A DNA stretch of 64,000 bases from Enterococcus_E cecorum_C (GCF_052119425.1 NZ_JBQKFH010000004.1:24271-88270), one strand, 5' to 3'; counted from the stretch's first letter, positions 51,626 through 60,950 are shown. Numbers and translations: made by a program. The notes: generated from the sequence alone by a model not told the origin.

Positions 51626-52990
51626 CTATTTTTTCTCTAAGACCGCAATAAAAAAGCCGTCTGTTTGATACTGATGTGGATAAATCGTCAACATTTGATT
51701 ATGCACACTTTGAGGCAAGTGGGCAAAAATTTCAGGCGCTACCAGTGAAAAGTCTGGATTCTCCTGTAAAAATTGCATCACTACCCCTTGATTTTCTTCC
51801 GGTGCAATTGTACAAGTGCTATAGACTAATCTTCCCTTTGATTTTAACACACTTGCGGCACTTTTTAATATTTGTAATTGAATTTTTGGCAATTGTTTAA
51901 AATCTTCCGCCGTTTTTTGGTACTTAATATCTGGTTTTCGACGCATTAAACCAAGGCCTGAGCAAGGTGCATCCACTAAAATACGGTCAAAGCTATTAGG
52001 TGTAAAATGCTCATGAATGGTTTTGGCATCCATTTTGACTGCCTGAACGACCTCATCTACATGTAGACGCGCGGCATTTTCTTGGATGAGCTTAATTTTA
52101 TGATCATGAATATCTAAAGCCGTGACTTTTCCGCCGGCTGCTTGATCTAAAAAGCTCGCAATATGCGTTGTCTTGCCACCAGGAGCCGCACATGCATCCA
52201 AGACCTGACTATTGCCTTGAACTTCTAGTGCACGGGCTACTAACATCGAGCTTTCATCTTGAATGGTCATAGCGCCTTGCTTAAACAACGTACTCCCTGC
52301 TAAAAAGCCTTTTTGTGCCACAATGCCATCTGGTGCAACCGTACTTTTGTGCGCTTCAATGCCTTCTGTAGCTAACTGCTTTATGGCTTCCGTGCGACTA
52401 ATCATTGCCGTATTCACTCGAGCAGAAACATGACTTGGTTCAAATAAAGATAAGCCTAATTTTTCGGTTTCTTCTATGCCAATTTGTGCGACCAACTTTT
52501 CCACGAGCCACTTCGGCATACTGATTTTCACACTTAAACGCTCCATTGGGTCGTGAATTTGTTCAACAGTTGGGACCCCTTGACGTTGAATATTGCGCAA
52601 GACGCCATTGACAAATTTAGCGATCCCAGGATTTCCCTTCGCCTTAGCAATCTCCACAGCTTCATTGAAAATCGCATGGCTTGGCACTTTATCCAAATAA
52701 TTTAATTGATATAAAGACATTTCTAATAATGCCAATACCCAATCATCGACTTTTTTCGCTTTTTGGATAAAAGGCGCCAGTTGATAATCTAACAGCATCC
52801 TACGCGCAATCGTCCCGTAAAGCATTTCTGTATATAATTTAGCATCTTGGGGATTTAACTGATTTCTTTCAATGGCTTGTGCAACCAATAAATTCGAGTA
52901 CGCGCCCCCTTTTTTCACTTTTAATAAGCTATCTAAGGTCACGAACCGTACCGAATGCTTGATTTTACTAGGAATTTTACGTTTACTCAT
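51626..52990 (-). CDS. rsmB: 16S rRNA (cytosine-967-C5)-methyltransferase RsmB
   Basis: 454 residues. NusB-like RNA-binding domain at about 10-150, then a Rossmann methyltransferase with the SAM motif VLDACAAPGGKTTHIA near 258-273, DAPCSGLGLMRRKPD near 334-348 and the second active Cys in YSTCTI near 385-390. Overlaps the fmt stop by 8 bp. rlmN, often found between rsmB and the phosphatase gene, is absent here. Confidence 0.95.
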   Translation of the reverse strand: MSKRKIPSKIKHSVRFVTLDSLLKVKKGGAYSNLLVAQAIERNQLNPQDAKLYTEMLYGTIARRMLLDYQLAPFIQKAKKVDDWVLALLEMSLYQLNYLDKVPSHAIFNEAVEIAKAKGNPGIAKFVNGVLRNIQRQGVPTVEQIHDPMERLSVKISMPKWLVEKLVAQIGIEETEKLGLSLFEPSHVSARVNTAMISRTEAIKQLATEGIEAHKSTVAPDGIVAQKGFLAGSTLFKQGAMTIQDESSMLVARALEVQGNSQVLDACAAPGGKTTHIASFLDQAAGGKVTALDIHDHKIKLIQENAARLHVDEVVQAVKMDAKTIHEHFTPNSFDRILVDAPCSGLGLMRRKPDIKYQKTAEDFKQLPKIQLQILKSAASVLKSKGRLVYSTCTIAPEENQGVVMQFLQENPDFSLVAPEIFAHLPQSVHNQMLTIYPHQYQTDGFFIAVLEKK

Positions 52991-53930
52991 GCAGGCCTAC
53001 TTTCTCACCGACTTGTACGTGTTGACCGACGCCATTTAGAAAATCTTGAATCGTTTGTTTCGCCTTACCCGCAATTTGTAATTCGTCAATCGCTAAGGTC
53101 GTTTGTTGGCCACAAGCAATCACTAGACGTTTTTTAGATTTCTCGATAATCGTACCCGGTGCCTGCGTCGTCGTTTCCTCAAGAACGGTCGCGCGATAAA
53201 TCTTCATCCGCTTGCCTTGATAAGTGGTAAATGCGACCGGCCATGGATGCATTCCACGAATTTGGCAATCAATTTGTTGGGCAGTCTTTTGCCAGTCAAT
53301 TTCTTCTTGTTCACGGGTGATATTTGGTGAAAAAGTAACGCGTGCTTCTTCTTGAGGGGTTGGTTTTAAGCCATCCAAAATTTTAGGCAACGTTTCTAAT
53401 AATAAATCACGTCCTAATAAGCTTAACTTTTCAAACATCGTGCCTACATCATCTTGCGGCGTAATAGGTAATTTACTTTGCGCATAAATGCCACCGGCGT
53501 CCATTTTTTTAATCATTTCCATAATGGTGACGCCTGTTTCTTTTTGACCATCGATAATCGCATAATGAACAGGAGCGCCCCCACGATAAGCCGGTAAAAG
53601 AGAAGCGTGGACATTGACCGCACCAAATTGTGGCACTTGCAATAATCTTTCAGGTAAAAACTGACCAAAAGCTGCGGTCACAATCACATCTGGGTTTAAA
53701 GCGATAATTTCGTCTAATTCTTCAGATTGACTGATTTTTTCCGGTTGATATACAGGTAAATTTAAATCTAAAGCCGCTTGTTTAACGGGTGGAAATTGAA
53801 TTTGTTTTTTTCTGCCTACTGGACGATCCGGTTGGGTAACCACGGCTAAAACTTCATACCCCGCTTCTACTAGTCCTTGTAAAATTGGCACTGAAAAAGC
53901 TGGGGTGCCCATAAATACTACTTTTGTCAT
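52983..53930 (-). CDS. fmt: Methionyl-tRNA formyltransferase
   Basis: 315 residues from the ATG at 53930 (GAGGAG RBS). N-terminal formyl-THF hydrolase-like domain with VVFMGTPAFSVPIL near 4-17 and the catalytic sequence NVHASLLPAYRGGAPVHYAI near 108-127; C-terminal tRNA-binding OB-like domain. Formylates initiator Met-tRNA; paired here, as usual, with the deformylase gene, 4 bp away. Confidence 0.96.
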   Translation of the reverse strand: MTKVVFMGTPAFSVPILQGLVEAGYEVLAVVTQPDRPVGRKKQIQFPPVKQAALDLNLPVYQPEKISQSEELDEIIALNPDVIVTAAFGQFLPERLLQVPQFGAVNVHASLLPAYRGGAPVHYAIIDGQKETGVTIMEMIKKMDAGGIYAQSKLPITPQDDVGTMFEKLSLLGRDLLLETLPKILDGLKPTPQEEARVTFSPNITREQEEIDWQKTAQQIDCQIRGMHPWPVAFTTYQGKRMKIYRATVLEETTTQAPGTIIEKSKKRLVIACGQQTTLAIDELQIAGKAKQTIQDFLNGVGQHVQVGEKVGLHE

Positions 53931-53934
53931 CTTG

Positions 53935-54429
53935 TCACTCCTCATTTTCTCTTGATTCATAATAGCTTTCTAGGTCTTCTTCTTTGATTTCTTCAATTAA
54001 ATGATCCGTAAATAAAATTCCATGTAAGTGATCAATCTCATGTTGGAACGCACGCGCTAAAAAGCCCTCTGCCTCGACTTCATATTCATCGCCAAGACGG
54101 TCATAAAAACGGACCTTTACATAATCTGCACGCTTGACCGTACCATAGAAATGCGGAATACTCAAACAACCTTCTACATCGATGTCTTCTCCGGATTGTT
54201 CGATAATTTCTGGATTAATTAACTCAAATTTGTCGCCTTCTTCTACTTCCACAATGGCCACTTTCAAATCTGAGCCAACTTGCGGCGCGGCAATCCCCAC
54301 GCCATCACTTGCTACCATGGTTTCGTACATATTATCTAAAAGGGTGAGTAACTCAGGCGTGATTTGCTGCACGTCCTTGGTTTCTTTTCTTAAAATCTCA
54401 TTTGGAACTTCAACAATATTTAATAACAT
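53935..54429 (-). CDS. def: Peptide deformylase
   Basis: 164 residues. All three motifs are present: GVGIAAPQVG near 43-52, EGCLSIP near 87-93 (metal-binding Cys) and QHEIDHLHG near 130-138 (metal His and catalytic Glu). Removes the formyl group from nascent proteins. Acidic C-terminus. Lies between priA and fmt in the operon. Confidence 0.96.
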   Translation of the reverse strand: MLLNIVEVPNEILRKETKDVQQITPELLTLLDNMYETMVASDGVGIAAPQVGSDLKVAIVEVEEGDKFELINPEIIEQSGEDIDVEGCLSIPHFYGTVKRADYVKVRFYDRLGDEYEVEAEGFLARAFQHEIDHLHGILFTDHLIEEIKEEDLESYYESRENEE

Positions 54430-54441
54430 CTATTCCTCCGT

Positions 54442-56856
54442 TTAAATATAATTCAATGGCTCATGGTCAATCGAGACAAACAAGCCTTTTCTTTGCTCAG
54501 CTTGGGTTTTCATCAGGATATCTTTAAGTAAAGCTGATAGGTGTGGTTCGTGTTTATATTTAATAATCATCTGATAATAATATTTATTTTTTACCCGCAT
54601 AATCGCACTAGGACTCGGACCTAAAAAGATGGCTTGCGGACTCAAATGGGCTTTGAGCTGATTATAGATGGCAAAACTCATCTTGGCAGCGACTTGTTCC
54701 ACTTCATGCGTACAAGTAATTTTCACCGTGAAATAATACGGTGGATAACCGCCTTGGTGACGGATAAACATTTCTTGTAGGTAGAATTGTTCATAATTTT
54801 GACTTTGTGCAAGGGTAATGGCGTGATGCTCTGGGTTAAAGGTTTGAATCACCACTTCGCCAGCCTTATGCGCACGACCTGCCCGACCACTGACCTGTGT
54901 TAGCAGTTGGAAAGTCCGTTCACTCGAGCGAAAATCCGGTAAATTAAGTGAAGTATCTGCATTTAAGACCCCCACTAAAGTAATATCCGGAAAATCCAGT
55001 CCTTTGGCAATCATCTGTGTCCCTAACAAAATATCTGCTTTTTTCTCACCAAAAGCTTTTAACAAACGTTCATGTGCCCCTTTTTTCCGGGTGGTATCGA
55101 CATCCATCCGAATAATTCTCGCTTCAGGAAACAACTCTAGCGCTTCTTCTTCAATTTTTTGCGTCCCTGTGCCATAATAACGAATTTTTCGACTGCCACA
55201 CATTGGACATGTATGTGGAATCGCTTCTTCATGGCCACAATAATGACAACGCATCTTCTTGACATCCATATGCAAAGTCAGGGAAATATCACAATTCGGA
55301 CAAGGCAGCACATATCCACAATCTCGACACATCACAAAAGAAGAATAACCCCGACGATTCAATAGTAAGACAATCTGTTCCTTTTTTGCTAGGCGGTCAG
55401 CAATTTTATCTTGTAGAATTTGTGAGAAAGTCTGGGTCTTAGGATTTTTGGCCTCATTTTTCATATCGACAATTTCCACTTGCGGTAGTTTGGCATTTGG
55501 ATTGGCACGCTTAGGCAAGGTTAAGAGTTGATAGACATTCTTTTGGGCACGGGCTCTGGATTCCAATGATGGGGTGGCACTTCCTAGGACAATCGGGCAA
55601 TGATGGAACTGCCCACGCCAAATGGCAATATCTCTCGCATGATAACGCGGTGCCTCATCTTGCTTATAGCTTGATTCATGCTCTTCATCGATAATAATCA
55701 CACCAATATTTTCCAAAGGCGCAAAAACAGCCGAGCGCGCACCGACGACAACTTGGGCCTCTTTGCGTTCAATTTTGCGCCATTCATCATATTTCTCGCC
55801 TTGAGAAAGCCCGCTATGCAACACCGCAACCAAATCTCCAAAGCGCCCCTTAAAACGCTCAACCATCTGTGGCGTGAGGGAAATTTCTGGCACGAGCATC
55901 ATCGCTGTTTGTCCATTTTTCAAGACTTTATCAATAATTTGTAAGTAGACCTCGGTTTTCCCACTACCGGTAATCCCCTCAAGTAAGAAAGTCTTGGCCT
56001 CTTTCATTTGATTGGCTTGTAAAATCGTATCGCAGGCGTATTGTTGAGACTCATTTAAAGCAAGGTGTGCAGTTTTTTCAAAAGTCTGATTAGCAAAAGG
56101 ATCACGATAGGCCTCCACTTCTTCAAAGGCTAACCAACCTTGTTCTTGCGCTTGATTTAAGACACTTGTAGAAATTTTGCGCTCAGTATAATATTTCACT
56201 GGCAGATAAGCTAAAGTGGCTAATTGTTGCAGTAGTTCTTGCTTTCTCACCGCAGTTTTACTCTGTTGTAGTTGCAATTGCTCATAGGCTTCTTTACTTA
56301 ATAGCGGACGAACATAGCGAATCGTCTTGACTTGATTCTTGTTTTTAACCAAATATTCTAATCGCACTTCTTCTGCTTGGACCGCTTTTTTCAATTCAGC
56401 CAATAATTGTTTTTCTTCCGCCTCAGCAAATGATAAGACGGCACTTTCCTGAAAGTAGGACGCAACTTTAGATTTTGGATTTAACAGGCGGAATTGCTTA
56501 TCATAACTGGCCTTTAAAAGCGCAGGAAGCATCGTCTGTAAACAAGTAATCTTAAAAGCAAAAGTCGTTTCTTTCATGTAATCCGCTAGTTGTAGTAATT
56601 CTTCATTCAGTACGGGTTGTAGGTCTAAACAGCGAATCAATGGCTTCAATTCGATTTTGTCTTGAGTCAATTTTTCTGGATGGACTTGTTCAATTGCGAG
56701 GACAAAGCCTTGAATATGACGATTTCCATTGCCAAACGGTACCTCTACTCGCATCCCGACACTGACGACATCGCTTAAATTTTCCGGAATCAGATAGCTA
56801 TACGGCTGGTCTGTCTGCATAGTCGGCACATCGACAATCACTTGAGCAATAAACAT
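54442..56856 (-). CDS. priA: Primosomal protein N' (replication restart helicase PriA)
   Basis: 804 residues. N-terminal DNA-binding domain, helicase Walker A GITGSGKTEVYL near 292-303, DEEH box near 390, and the zinc-binding region with eight Cys (CRDCGYVLPCPNC, then CHYCGHEE and CPMCGS) near 516-555, then helicase domain 2 with GTQMIAKGLDFPDI. Reloads the replisome at stalled forks. Separated from rpoZ by a terminator-like hairpin (56892-56931). Confidence 0.96.
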   Translation of the reverse strand: MFIAQVIVDVPTMQTDQPYSYLIPENLSDVVSVGMRVEVPFGNGNRHIQGFVLAIEQVHPEKLTQDKIELKPLIRCLDLQPVLNEELLQLADYMKETTFAFKITCLQTMLPALLKASYDKQFRLLNPKSKVASYFQESAVLSFAEAEEKQLLAELKKAVQAEEVRLEYLVKNKNQVKTIRYVRPLLSKEAYEQLQLQQSKTAVRKQELLQQLATLAYLPVKYYTERKISTSVLNQAQEQGWLAFEEVEAYRDPFANQTFEKTAHLALNESQQYACDTILQANQMKEAKTFLLEGITGSGKTEVYLQIIDKVLKNGQTAMMLVPEISLTPQMVERFKGRFGDLVAVLHSGLSQGEKYDEWRKIERKEAQVVVGARSAVFAPLENIGVIIIDEEHESSYKQDEAPRYHARDIAIWRGQFHHCPIVLGSATPSLESRARAQKNVYQLLTLPKRANPNAKLPQVEIVDMKNEAKNPKTQTFSQILQDKIADRLAKKEQIVLLLNRRGYSSFVMCRDCGYVLPCPNCDISLTLHMDVKKMRCHYCGHEEAIPHTCPMCGSRKIRYYGTGTQKIEEEALELFPEARIIRMDVDTTRKKGAHERLLKAFGEKKADILLGTQMIAKGLDFPDITLVGVLNADTSLNLPDFRSSERTFQLLTQVSGRAGRAHKAGEVVIQTFNPEHHAITLAQSQNYEQFYLQEMFIRHQGGYPPYYFTVKITCTHEVEQVAAKMSFAIYNQLKAHLSPQAIFLGPSPSAIMRVKNKYYYQMIIKYKHEPHLSALLKDILMKTQAEQRKGLFVSIDHEPLNYI

Positions 56857-56891
56857 CTACTCACCTGCTTTCTAAAACATCTCAACTAATG

Positions 56892-56931
56892 AAAAACCGA
56901 CATAGAGATTGCTTTCAAGGCTCTATATCGG
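56892..56931 (-). terminator. Intra-cluster terminator between rpoZ and priA
   Basis: CCGACATAGAG / CTCTATATCGG (11-bp stem, one mismatch) followed by U5 on the minus strand. It could end or attenuate the ydbC-yicC-gmk-rpoZ transcript before priA. Confidence 0.7.
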
Positions 56932-56940
56932 CTAACATCA

Positions 56941-57240
56941 TCATTTATCTGTGGCAACTTTTTCTTCTAGTTCACGTTGCTCGGCTTCTTTTTGAGCTTT
57001 GCGTTGTTCTTCTTCCATTTTTTGTCTTTGACGCTTCAACTCAGGATTTGGATCGTTAATCACAGTTAAGGCATCAATTTCTTCCAAAGCTTTCCCTACA
57101 CTTTTTACAGAATCAAAATGGTCTAAAGTTCCTTGGGCTCCTGCATCTAGTTCGTGTGCACGTTTACTAGCTAAAATAACTAATGAATACTTAGAATTGA
57201 CCCGGTTTAATAGTGAGTCAATCGATGGTTTTAACATCAT
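56941..57240 (-). CDS. rpoZ: DNA-directed RNA polymerase subunit omega
   Basis: 99 residues. Starts MMLKPSIDSLLNRVNSKYSL, with the omega signature KRAHELDAGAQG near 27-38. The C-terminus is extended by a charged Gln/Glu/Lys helix. Assists RNA polymerase assembly. Directly follows gmk (5 bp). Confidence 0.93.
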   Translation of the reverse strand: MMLKPSIDSLLNRVNSKYSLVILASKRAHELDAGAQGTLDHFDSVKSVGKALEEIDALTVINDPNPELKRQRQKMEEEQRKAQKEAEQRELEEKVATDK

Positions 57241-57245
57241 AATTT

Positions 57246-57860
57246 TTACAACTCCTCTATCATTTTTCTATATTTATCAATTACGCGATCGACACGAAAA
57301 TGTTCGCTAGCGATAATCTCTTTGATACGTTTCACGGCTTTTGGTACTTCATCGTTCACCACGGCATAGTCATATAAAGCCATCATTTCAATCTCTTCTT
57401 TCGCTACTTTCATTCGTTGATCAATCACATCTGCATGATCGGTTCCACGATTGACAATTCTCGAACGTAACTCTTCCAAATCTGGCGGCGTTAAAAAGAT
57501 AAATACCCCATCTGGCACCTTTTCTTTGACTTGACGGGCACCTTGGACTTCAATCTCTAAAAAGACATCCTTGCCCTTTGCTAAAGTCTCTTCTACATAA
57601 GAAAGTGGTGTACCATAGTAATTGCCGACATATTCAGCATATTCTAACATCTCGCCTGCTTCAATCAAGGCTTCGAACTCTTCTTTTGTCCTAAAGAAAT
57701 AATCGACACCTTCTTCTTCTCCTGGACGCATATTTCTCGTCGTCATGGAAATTGAATATTGGAAGTCATTATCGCTACTTTCAAAAATAGCTTTTCGTAC
57801 CGTGCCCTTTCCCACACCGGATGGACCGGATAATACAATAAGTAATCCTCGCTCTGTCAT
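57246..57860 (-). CDS. gmk: Guanylate kinase
   Basis: 204 residues from the ATG at 57860 (AAAGGA RBS). P-loop SGPSGVGKGT near 11-20, GMP-binding TTRNMRPGEEEGVDYFF near 37-53, and EIEVQGARQVKEK near 97-109. Converts GMP to GDP. Conserved partner of rpoZ. Confidence 0.96.
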   Translation of the reverse strand: MTERGLLIVLSGPSGVGKGTVRKAIFESSDNDFQYSISMTTRNMRPGEEEGVDYFFRTKEEFEALIEAGEMLEYAEYVGNYYGTPLSYVEETLAKGKDVFLEIEVQGARQVKEKVPDGVFIFLTPPDLEELRSRIVNRGTDHADVIDQRMKVAKEEIEMMALYDYAVVNDEVPKAVKRIKEIIASEHFRVDRVIDKYRKMIEEL

Positions 57861-57991
57861 AATGGGTCCTTTCAAACTTATATTGTTTACATTACATTTT
57901 GCACTTTTTTTTGAAAAGTTTCAAGAATAAATTCCGTATATGAGAAAGTTTATAGGAAAAAACTATGCATTCTCTTTTTTGCGTTAATTTT

Positions 57992-58849
57992 TTACTCTAC
58001 GTTTTGAATTTGTTCGCGGATTTTTTCTAAGATTGTCTTTAATTGGATGACATAGCCTTTTAAGGTGACATGACTCGTCTTAGATCCGATGGTATTGACT
58101 TCACGATTCATTTCTTGCACTAAAAAGTCTAGCTCTCTTCCTATAGGCACCTTTTTTTGCAAGGTAGCGGCATAGGTCTGTAAATGAATGTTCAAGCGGT
58201 CCATCTCTTCGTGGATATCGCCTTTTTCTAATAAAATGGCTAATTCCATTAAAAGGCGATCTTGATCCACCACACCGCCTAAGTAATCTTGTAATTTCTT
58301 TGTATAGCGCGCTTGATATTCTTTTTCATAAACATCTTGAAAAGCGACTAATTGCGTTAAGACGGTAGCTGCTTCTTGACCTTGCTGCTGTAAAACTTGG
58401 TAAATTTGCTCACCTTCTTGCGCTCTTTTTGCCACTAATTGATCTAAAGCTTGGTCTAAAGCACTAAGTACCAAACCTTGCAAACGCTCTGTCGCAATTT
58501 CTTGATTGGTTACTTCGATAAATTCTTCGCGAAGTAATAATTGACTAATCAAATTTTCTGGTGAAACTTCCGGCAATTGTGCCATCACTTGGGTAAATAA
58601 TTCATGATTTACCTTAGCTTTTTTTGAGCTAGCCTGCAATTCCTCTAATTTACAAATTAATTCGACCCGACCACGACTCAATTTTTGACTAACTTGCTTT
58701 CTAATAGCTAAATCAAAAGCACTCATCCCCGTTGGCAGCTTTAATTGCACATCTAAAAAACGATGATTCACACTCTTGATTTCAATATTTACACGATAAG
58801 CCTCATCTTCCACACTGGCTTTTCCAAAACCTGTCATACTTTTCATCAT
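57992..58849 (-). CDS. YicC/YloC family endoribonuclease
   Basis: 285 residues. N-terminal signature MKSMTGFGKASVE, IEIKSVNHRFLDVQLKLP near 22-39, and a C-terminal DUF1732 stretch with E-M-x-R-E-x-N-T-I-G-S-K. Members are endoribonucleases acting on structured or small RNAs. Starts immediately after the ydbC stop codon; either of two consecutive ATGs may be used. The usual remA gene is not between it and gmk. Confidence 0.88.
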   Translation of the reverse strand: MMKSMTGFGKASVEDEAYRVNIEIKSVNHRFLDVQLKLPTGMSAFDLAIRKQVSQKLSRGRVELICKLEELQASSKKAKVNHELFTQVMAQLPEVSPENLISQLLLREEFIEVTNQEIATERLQGLVLSALDQALDQLVAKRAQEGEQIYQVLQQQGQEAATVLTQLVAFQDVYEKEYQARYTKKLQDYLGGVVDQDRLLMELAILLEKGDIHEEMDRLNIHLQTYAATLQKKVPIGRELDFLVQEMNREVNTIGSKTSHVTLKGYVIQLKTILEKIREQIQNVE

Positions 58850-59074
58850 TTACACCTGCATTTGTTCTAAAGTCGATTTTAAAGCGGCTAGTTCTTCATT
58901 TGTCAAAGTAATTCCCTTGCCCATTTTTGCGTGTTCGCTATCCCAATCACGTAGGTCAAATTTCGGTGGTCGTCCATTCCAACTCACCAAATTCAGTTCT
59001 TTCTTCCATCCTTTTGCATTTTCTGACAATACGGCAATGTGTTCGACAATCTCAAATGAAAATGAATCTGCCAT
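58850..59074 (-). CDS. YdbC-like PC4/ssDNA-binding protein
   Basis: 74 residues from the ATG at 59074, preceded by AAGGAGG. Contains the PC4-like fold seen in Lactococcus YdbC: FEIVEHIAVLSENAKGWKKE, then NGRPPKFDLRDWD and GITLTNEEL. Such proteins bind single-stranded nucleic acid as dimers; their role may be in transcription or replication. First gene of the gmk-rpoZ cluster, with stop and yicC start adjacent. Confidence 0.85.
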   Translation of the reverse strand: MADSFSFEIVEHIAVLSENAKGWKKELNLVSWNGRPPKFDLRDWDSEHAKMGKGITLTNEELAALKSTLEQMQV

Positions 59075-59119
59075 CGCTTTTCCTCCTTCAATTTTTCCAT
59101 TTTTTAGGCACACCACTCA

Positions 59120-59429
59120 AATTTTCGCACGTCTGATCGAGCTGAGTGATAGCCTCTATTAGTCCGCGTTCTGCGAGTAGCTACTTGCGCGTATAAGCCA
59201 GCCCGTCTTGGAAAGTCTTTACTTTTCGGACTTTCCTGACGTTCTGGAAAACTTATCCGCTTGTAGCTAACCGACCCGCATCACGCTCCTATCCAAACGG
59301 CATCCCTCAGCTAGACGTATTGAAAATTCGCCCCTCCAAATTGGAAAATCCTTAACCTCGCTGATTTTCCATTTGGCGGGTAACACACGAATTTTCGCAC
59401 GTCTGATCGAGCTGAGTGATAGCCTCTAT
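59120..59429. repeat. Composite intergenic repeat: 40-bp direct repeats, inverted arm and structured core (copy A)
   Basis: A perfect 40-bp repeat occurs at 59120-59159 and 59390-59429. Its inverted, partly matching copy is at 59299-59330 (shared GAAAATTCG, AGACGT and CTCAGCT blocks). Between them lies a core (59172-59290) of nested stems, related to 63192-63370. A further long hairpin, CCAAAT-GGAAAATC with GATTTTCC-ATTTGG, spans 59331-59381. A TATAAT-like box on the minus strand at 59466-59471 would place the whole element in the ydbC leader. The rest of the 590-bp gap (59430-59664) is AT-rich without further features. Confidence 0.85.
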
Positions 59430-59664
59430 ATATTATATTCGCTTTTTTTGTTTGTTTGCGTTTTTATTATACTATGAAATTGGTTTGAAAGCGAAATTTT
59501 CATTTTGGGTAGGTATTGTTGTTGAAAATGCCAATGAAAGAAAATGATTTTCCATGAAAACGATTAATGATAATCTTTTGTAATATATTTTTAAAAGAAA
59601 AGAAATGATTATTTTCCCTTACTTTATTGTAGAATGAAAACAGACTAGGAAAGGAGTTTGTCAG

Positions 59665-60426
59665 ATGAATTCACCAATTTTTGTACATATGGATACCACT
59701 AGCAATGTCGTTTTGAGTCGCGGCATCCAAGCTAAAGATTTCCAACGAGGTCTGATTCATCGTCCGAATAATCTCCTTTTACTGAACCCAGCTAGTCTTG
59801 ATGGTGAATTTGAAAACCATACGAACTTAAAAGTCATAAAAGGTAGTTTTGCGGTCGAACAATTTTTACAAAACATGTCTAAACGTCGTAACAATCAAGA
59901 TGTGCGTTGGATTGACTTTACCGACTTGACCATGATTAAAGAACTTTCCGCCTTAGAAATTTCCGAATTACTTTATCTTGGTCATATGAAAACACACCTT
60001 CATTCACCATTTTTCTATAAATTACAAAACAATTTCGTCTACTTCGATTTAGGTGATGACCTATTGCGGGTTTATTATCGTTATATTGAAGAATTTTATC
60101 GCATTTTGGCCAAACAAATTACTTGGATTATTTACCAAGAATTAAATGACCAACGCCCTTTCTTCAAACGCAAACCAATCGAAGTACCGACTTTACCCAT
60201 TGATTTGGTCAAAGATTTACGTGAATTATTAAAAGACGGTCTAGTTTTTTACTTTCCAAAAGCTAAAGTCACCAATAAATCTTTTGAAATTCCCCTTTAT
60301 GCCGCAGAAGAAGCCGGATTGAAGTTAAGCCAACAAACCATTAAGTCTAAGGATTTTGTCGGTACGCTCACTTACTATCCAAAACAAACTAAATGGGAAT
60401 TAGATGCCGAAGAATTATATCTGTAA
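59665..60426 (+). CDS. Hypothetical soluble protein
   Basis: 253 residues, no signal peptide or membrane helix, strong RBS (AAAGGAG). The N-terminal ~65 residues are beta-rich (FVHMDTTSNVVLSRGIQ). The middle is helical and aromatic, with several Arg/Tyr (FYRILAKQITWIIYQELND), and the end is beta-rich again. I do not recognise a family. Monocistronic with its own terminator and clean ends, so it is a real gene. No neighbour suggests a role. Confidence 0.75.
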   Translation: MNSPIFVHMDTTSNVVLSRGIQAKDFQRGLIHRPNNLLLLNPASLDGEFENHTNLKVIKGSFAVEQFLQNMSKRRNNQDVRWIDFTDLTMIKELSALEISELLYLGHMKTHLHSPFFYKLQNNFVYFDLGDDLLRVYYRYIEEFYRILAKQITWIIYQELNDQRPFFKRKPIEVPTLPIDLVKDLRELLKDGLVFYFPKAKVTNKSFEIPLYAAEEAGLKLSQQTIKSKDFVGTLTYYPKQTKWELDAEELYL

Positions 60427-60431
60427 ACACA

Positions 60432-60472
60432 ATGTCCACCCTACTCATGTAAAATAGGATGGACATTTTTTT
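60432..60472. terminator. Bidirectional terminator
   Basis: AATGTCCA-C-CCTA / TAGG-A-TGGACATT stem with T-run, shared by convergent genes. Confidence 0.88.
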
Positions 60473-60950
60473 ATTTCGTTGTCACACTGAATATTTTTGC
60501 CTGGGCTGCTTGTGAATCGGAAAGCTCAGATACCGATTTTTGTGCTTTTTGATAGATTTTTTCATCATTGGTAAAAATCATGCTGCCTAACTTTTCTGGA
60601 AACTGATCCTTATTAGCTACAAACGCTGCATATTGATACGATTTATCAAGTTTTAGACGTGAGGTAGCGCCAATATCACTCTTCTTATCCTTGAGCTCTA
60701 TTTCATAACCATTCTTATCTACTTTGATACTCAATTGTAATTTCATGGCAGTCGGATATTTATCTTTAGCAATCTCTACAGCCTTTTTATCCTCAACCTT
60801 GACGACAAATCCTTCCTTTTCTTGCAGTTGCACAGTGTACACGCCTTGTTGATCGGTTGCTTGAATCCTTTCATTGGCTTGTTTTTGTCCACAACCAAAA
60901 CTAATCACCCCAATGACAAACAGAACTAACCCTAACCATTTGCGTTTCAT
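60471..60950 (-). CDS. Putative lipoprotein
   Basis: 159 residues from the ATG at 60950 (GAGGTGATTTGG RBS); the frame is open upstream to 61085 but lacks an RBS. Signal MKRKWLGLVLFVIGVISFGC gives a lipobox-like S-F-G-C, with Cys20 as the probable lipidated residue. Mature part is Lys-rich and beta-like (GVYTVQLQEKEGFVVKVEDK). Unknown function, surface-exposed. Confidence 0.7.
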   Translation of the reverse strand: MKRKWLGLVLFVIGVISFGCGQKQANERIQATDQQGVYTVQLQEKEGFVVKVEDKKAVEIAKDKYPTAMKLQLSIKVDKNGYEIELKDKKSDIGATSRLKLDKSYQYAAFVANKDQFPEKLGSMIFTNDEKIYQKAQKSVSELSDSQAAQAKIFSVTTK

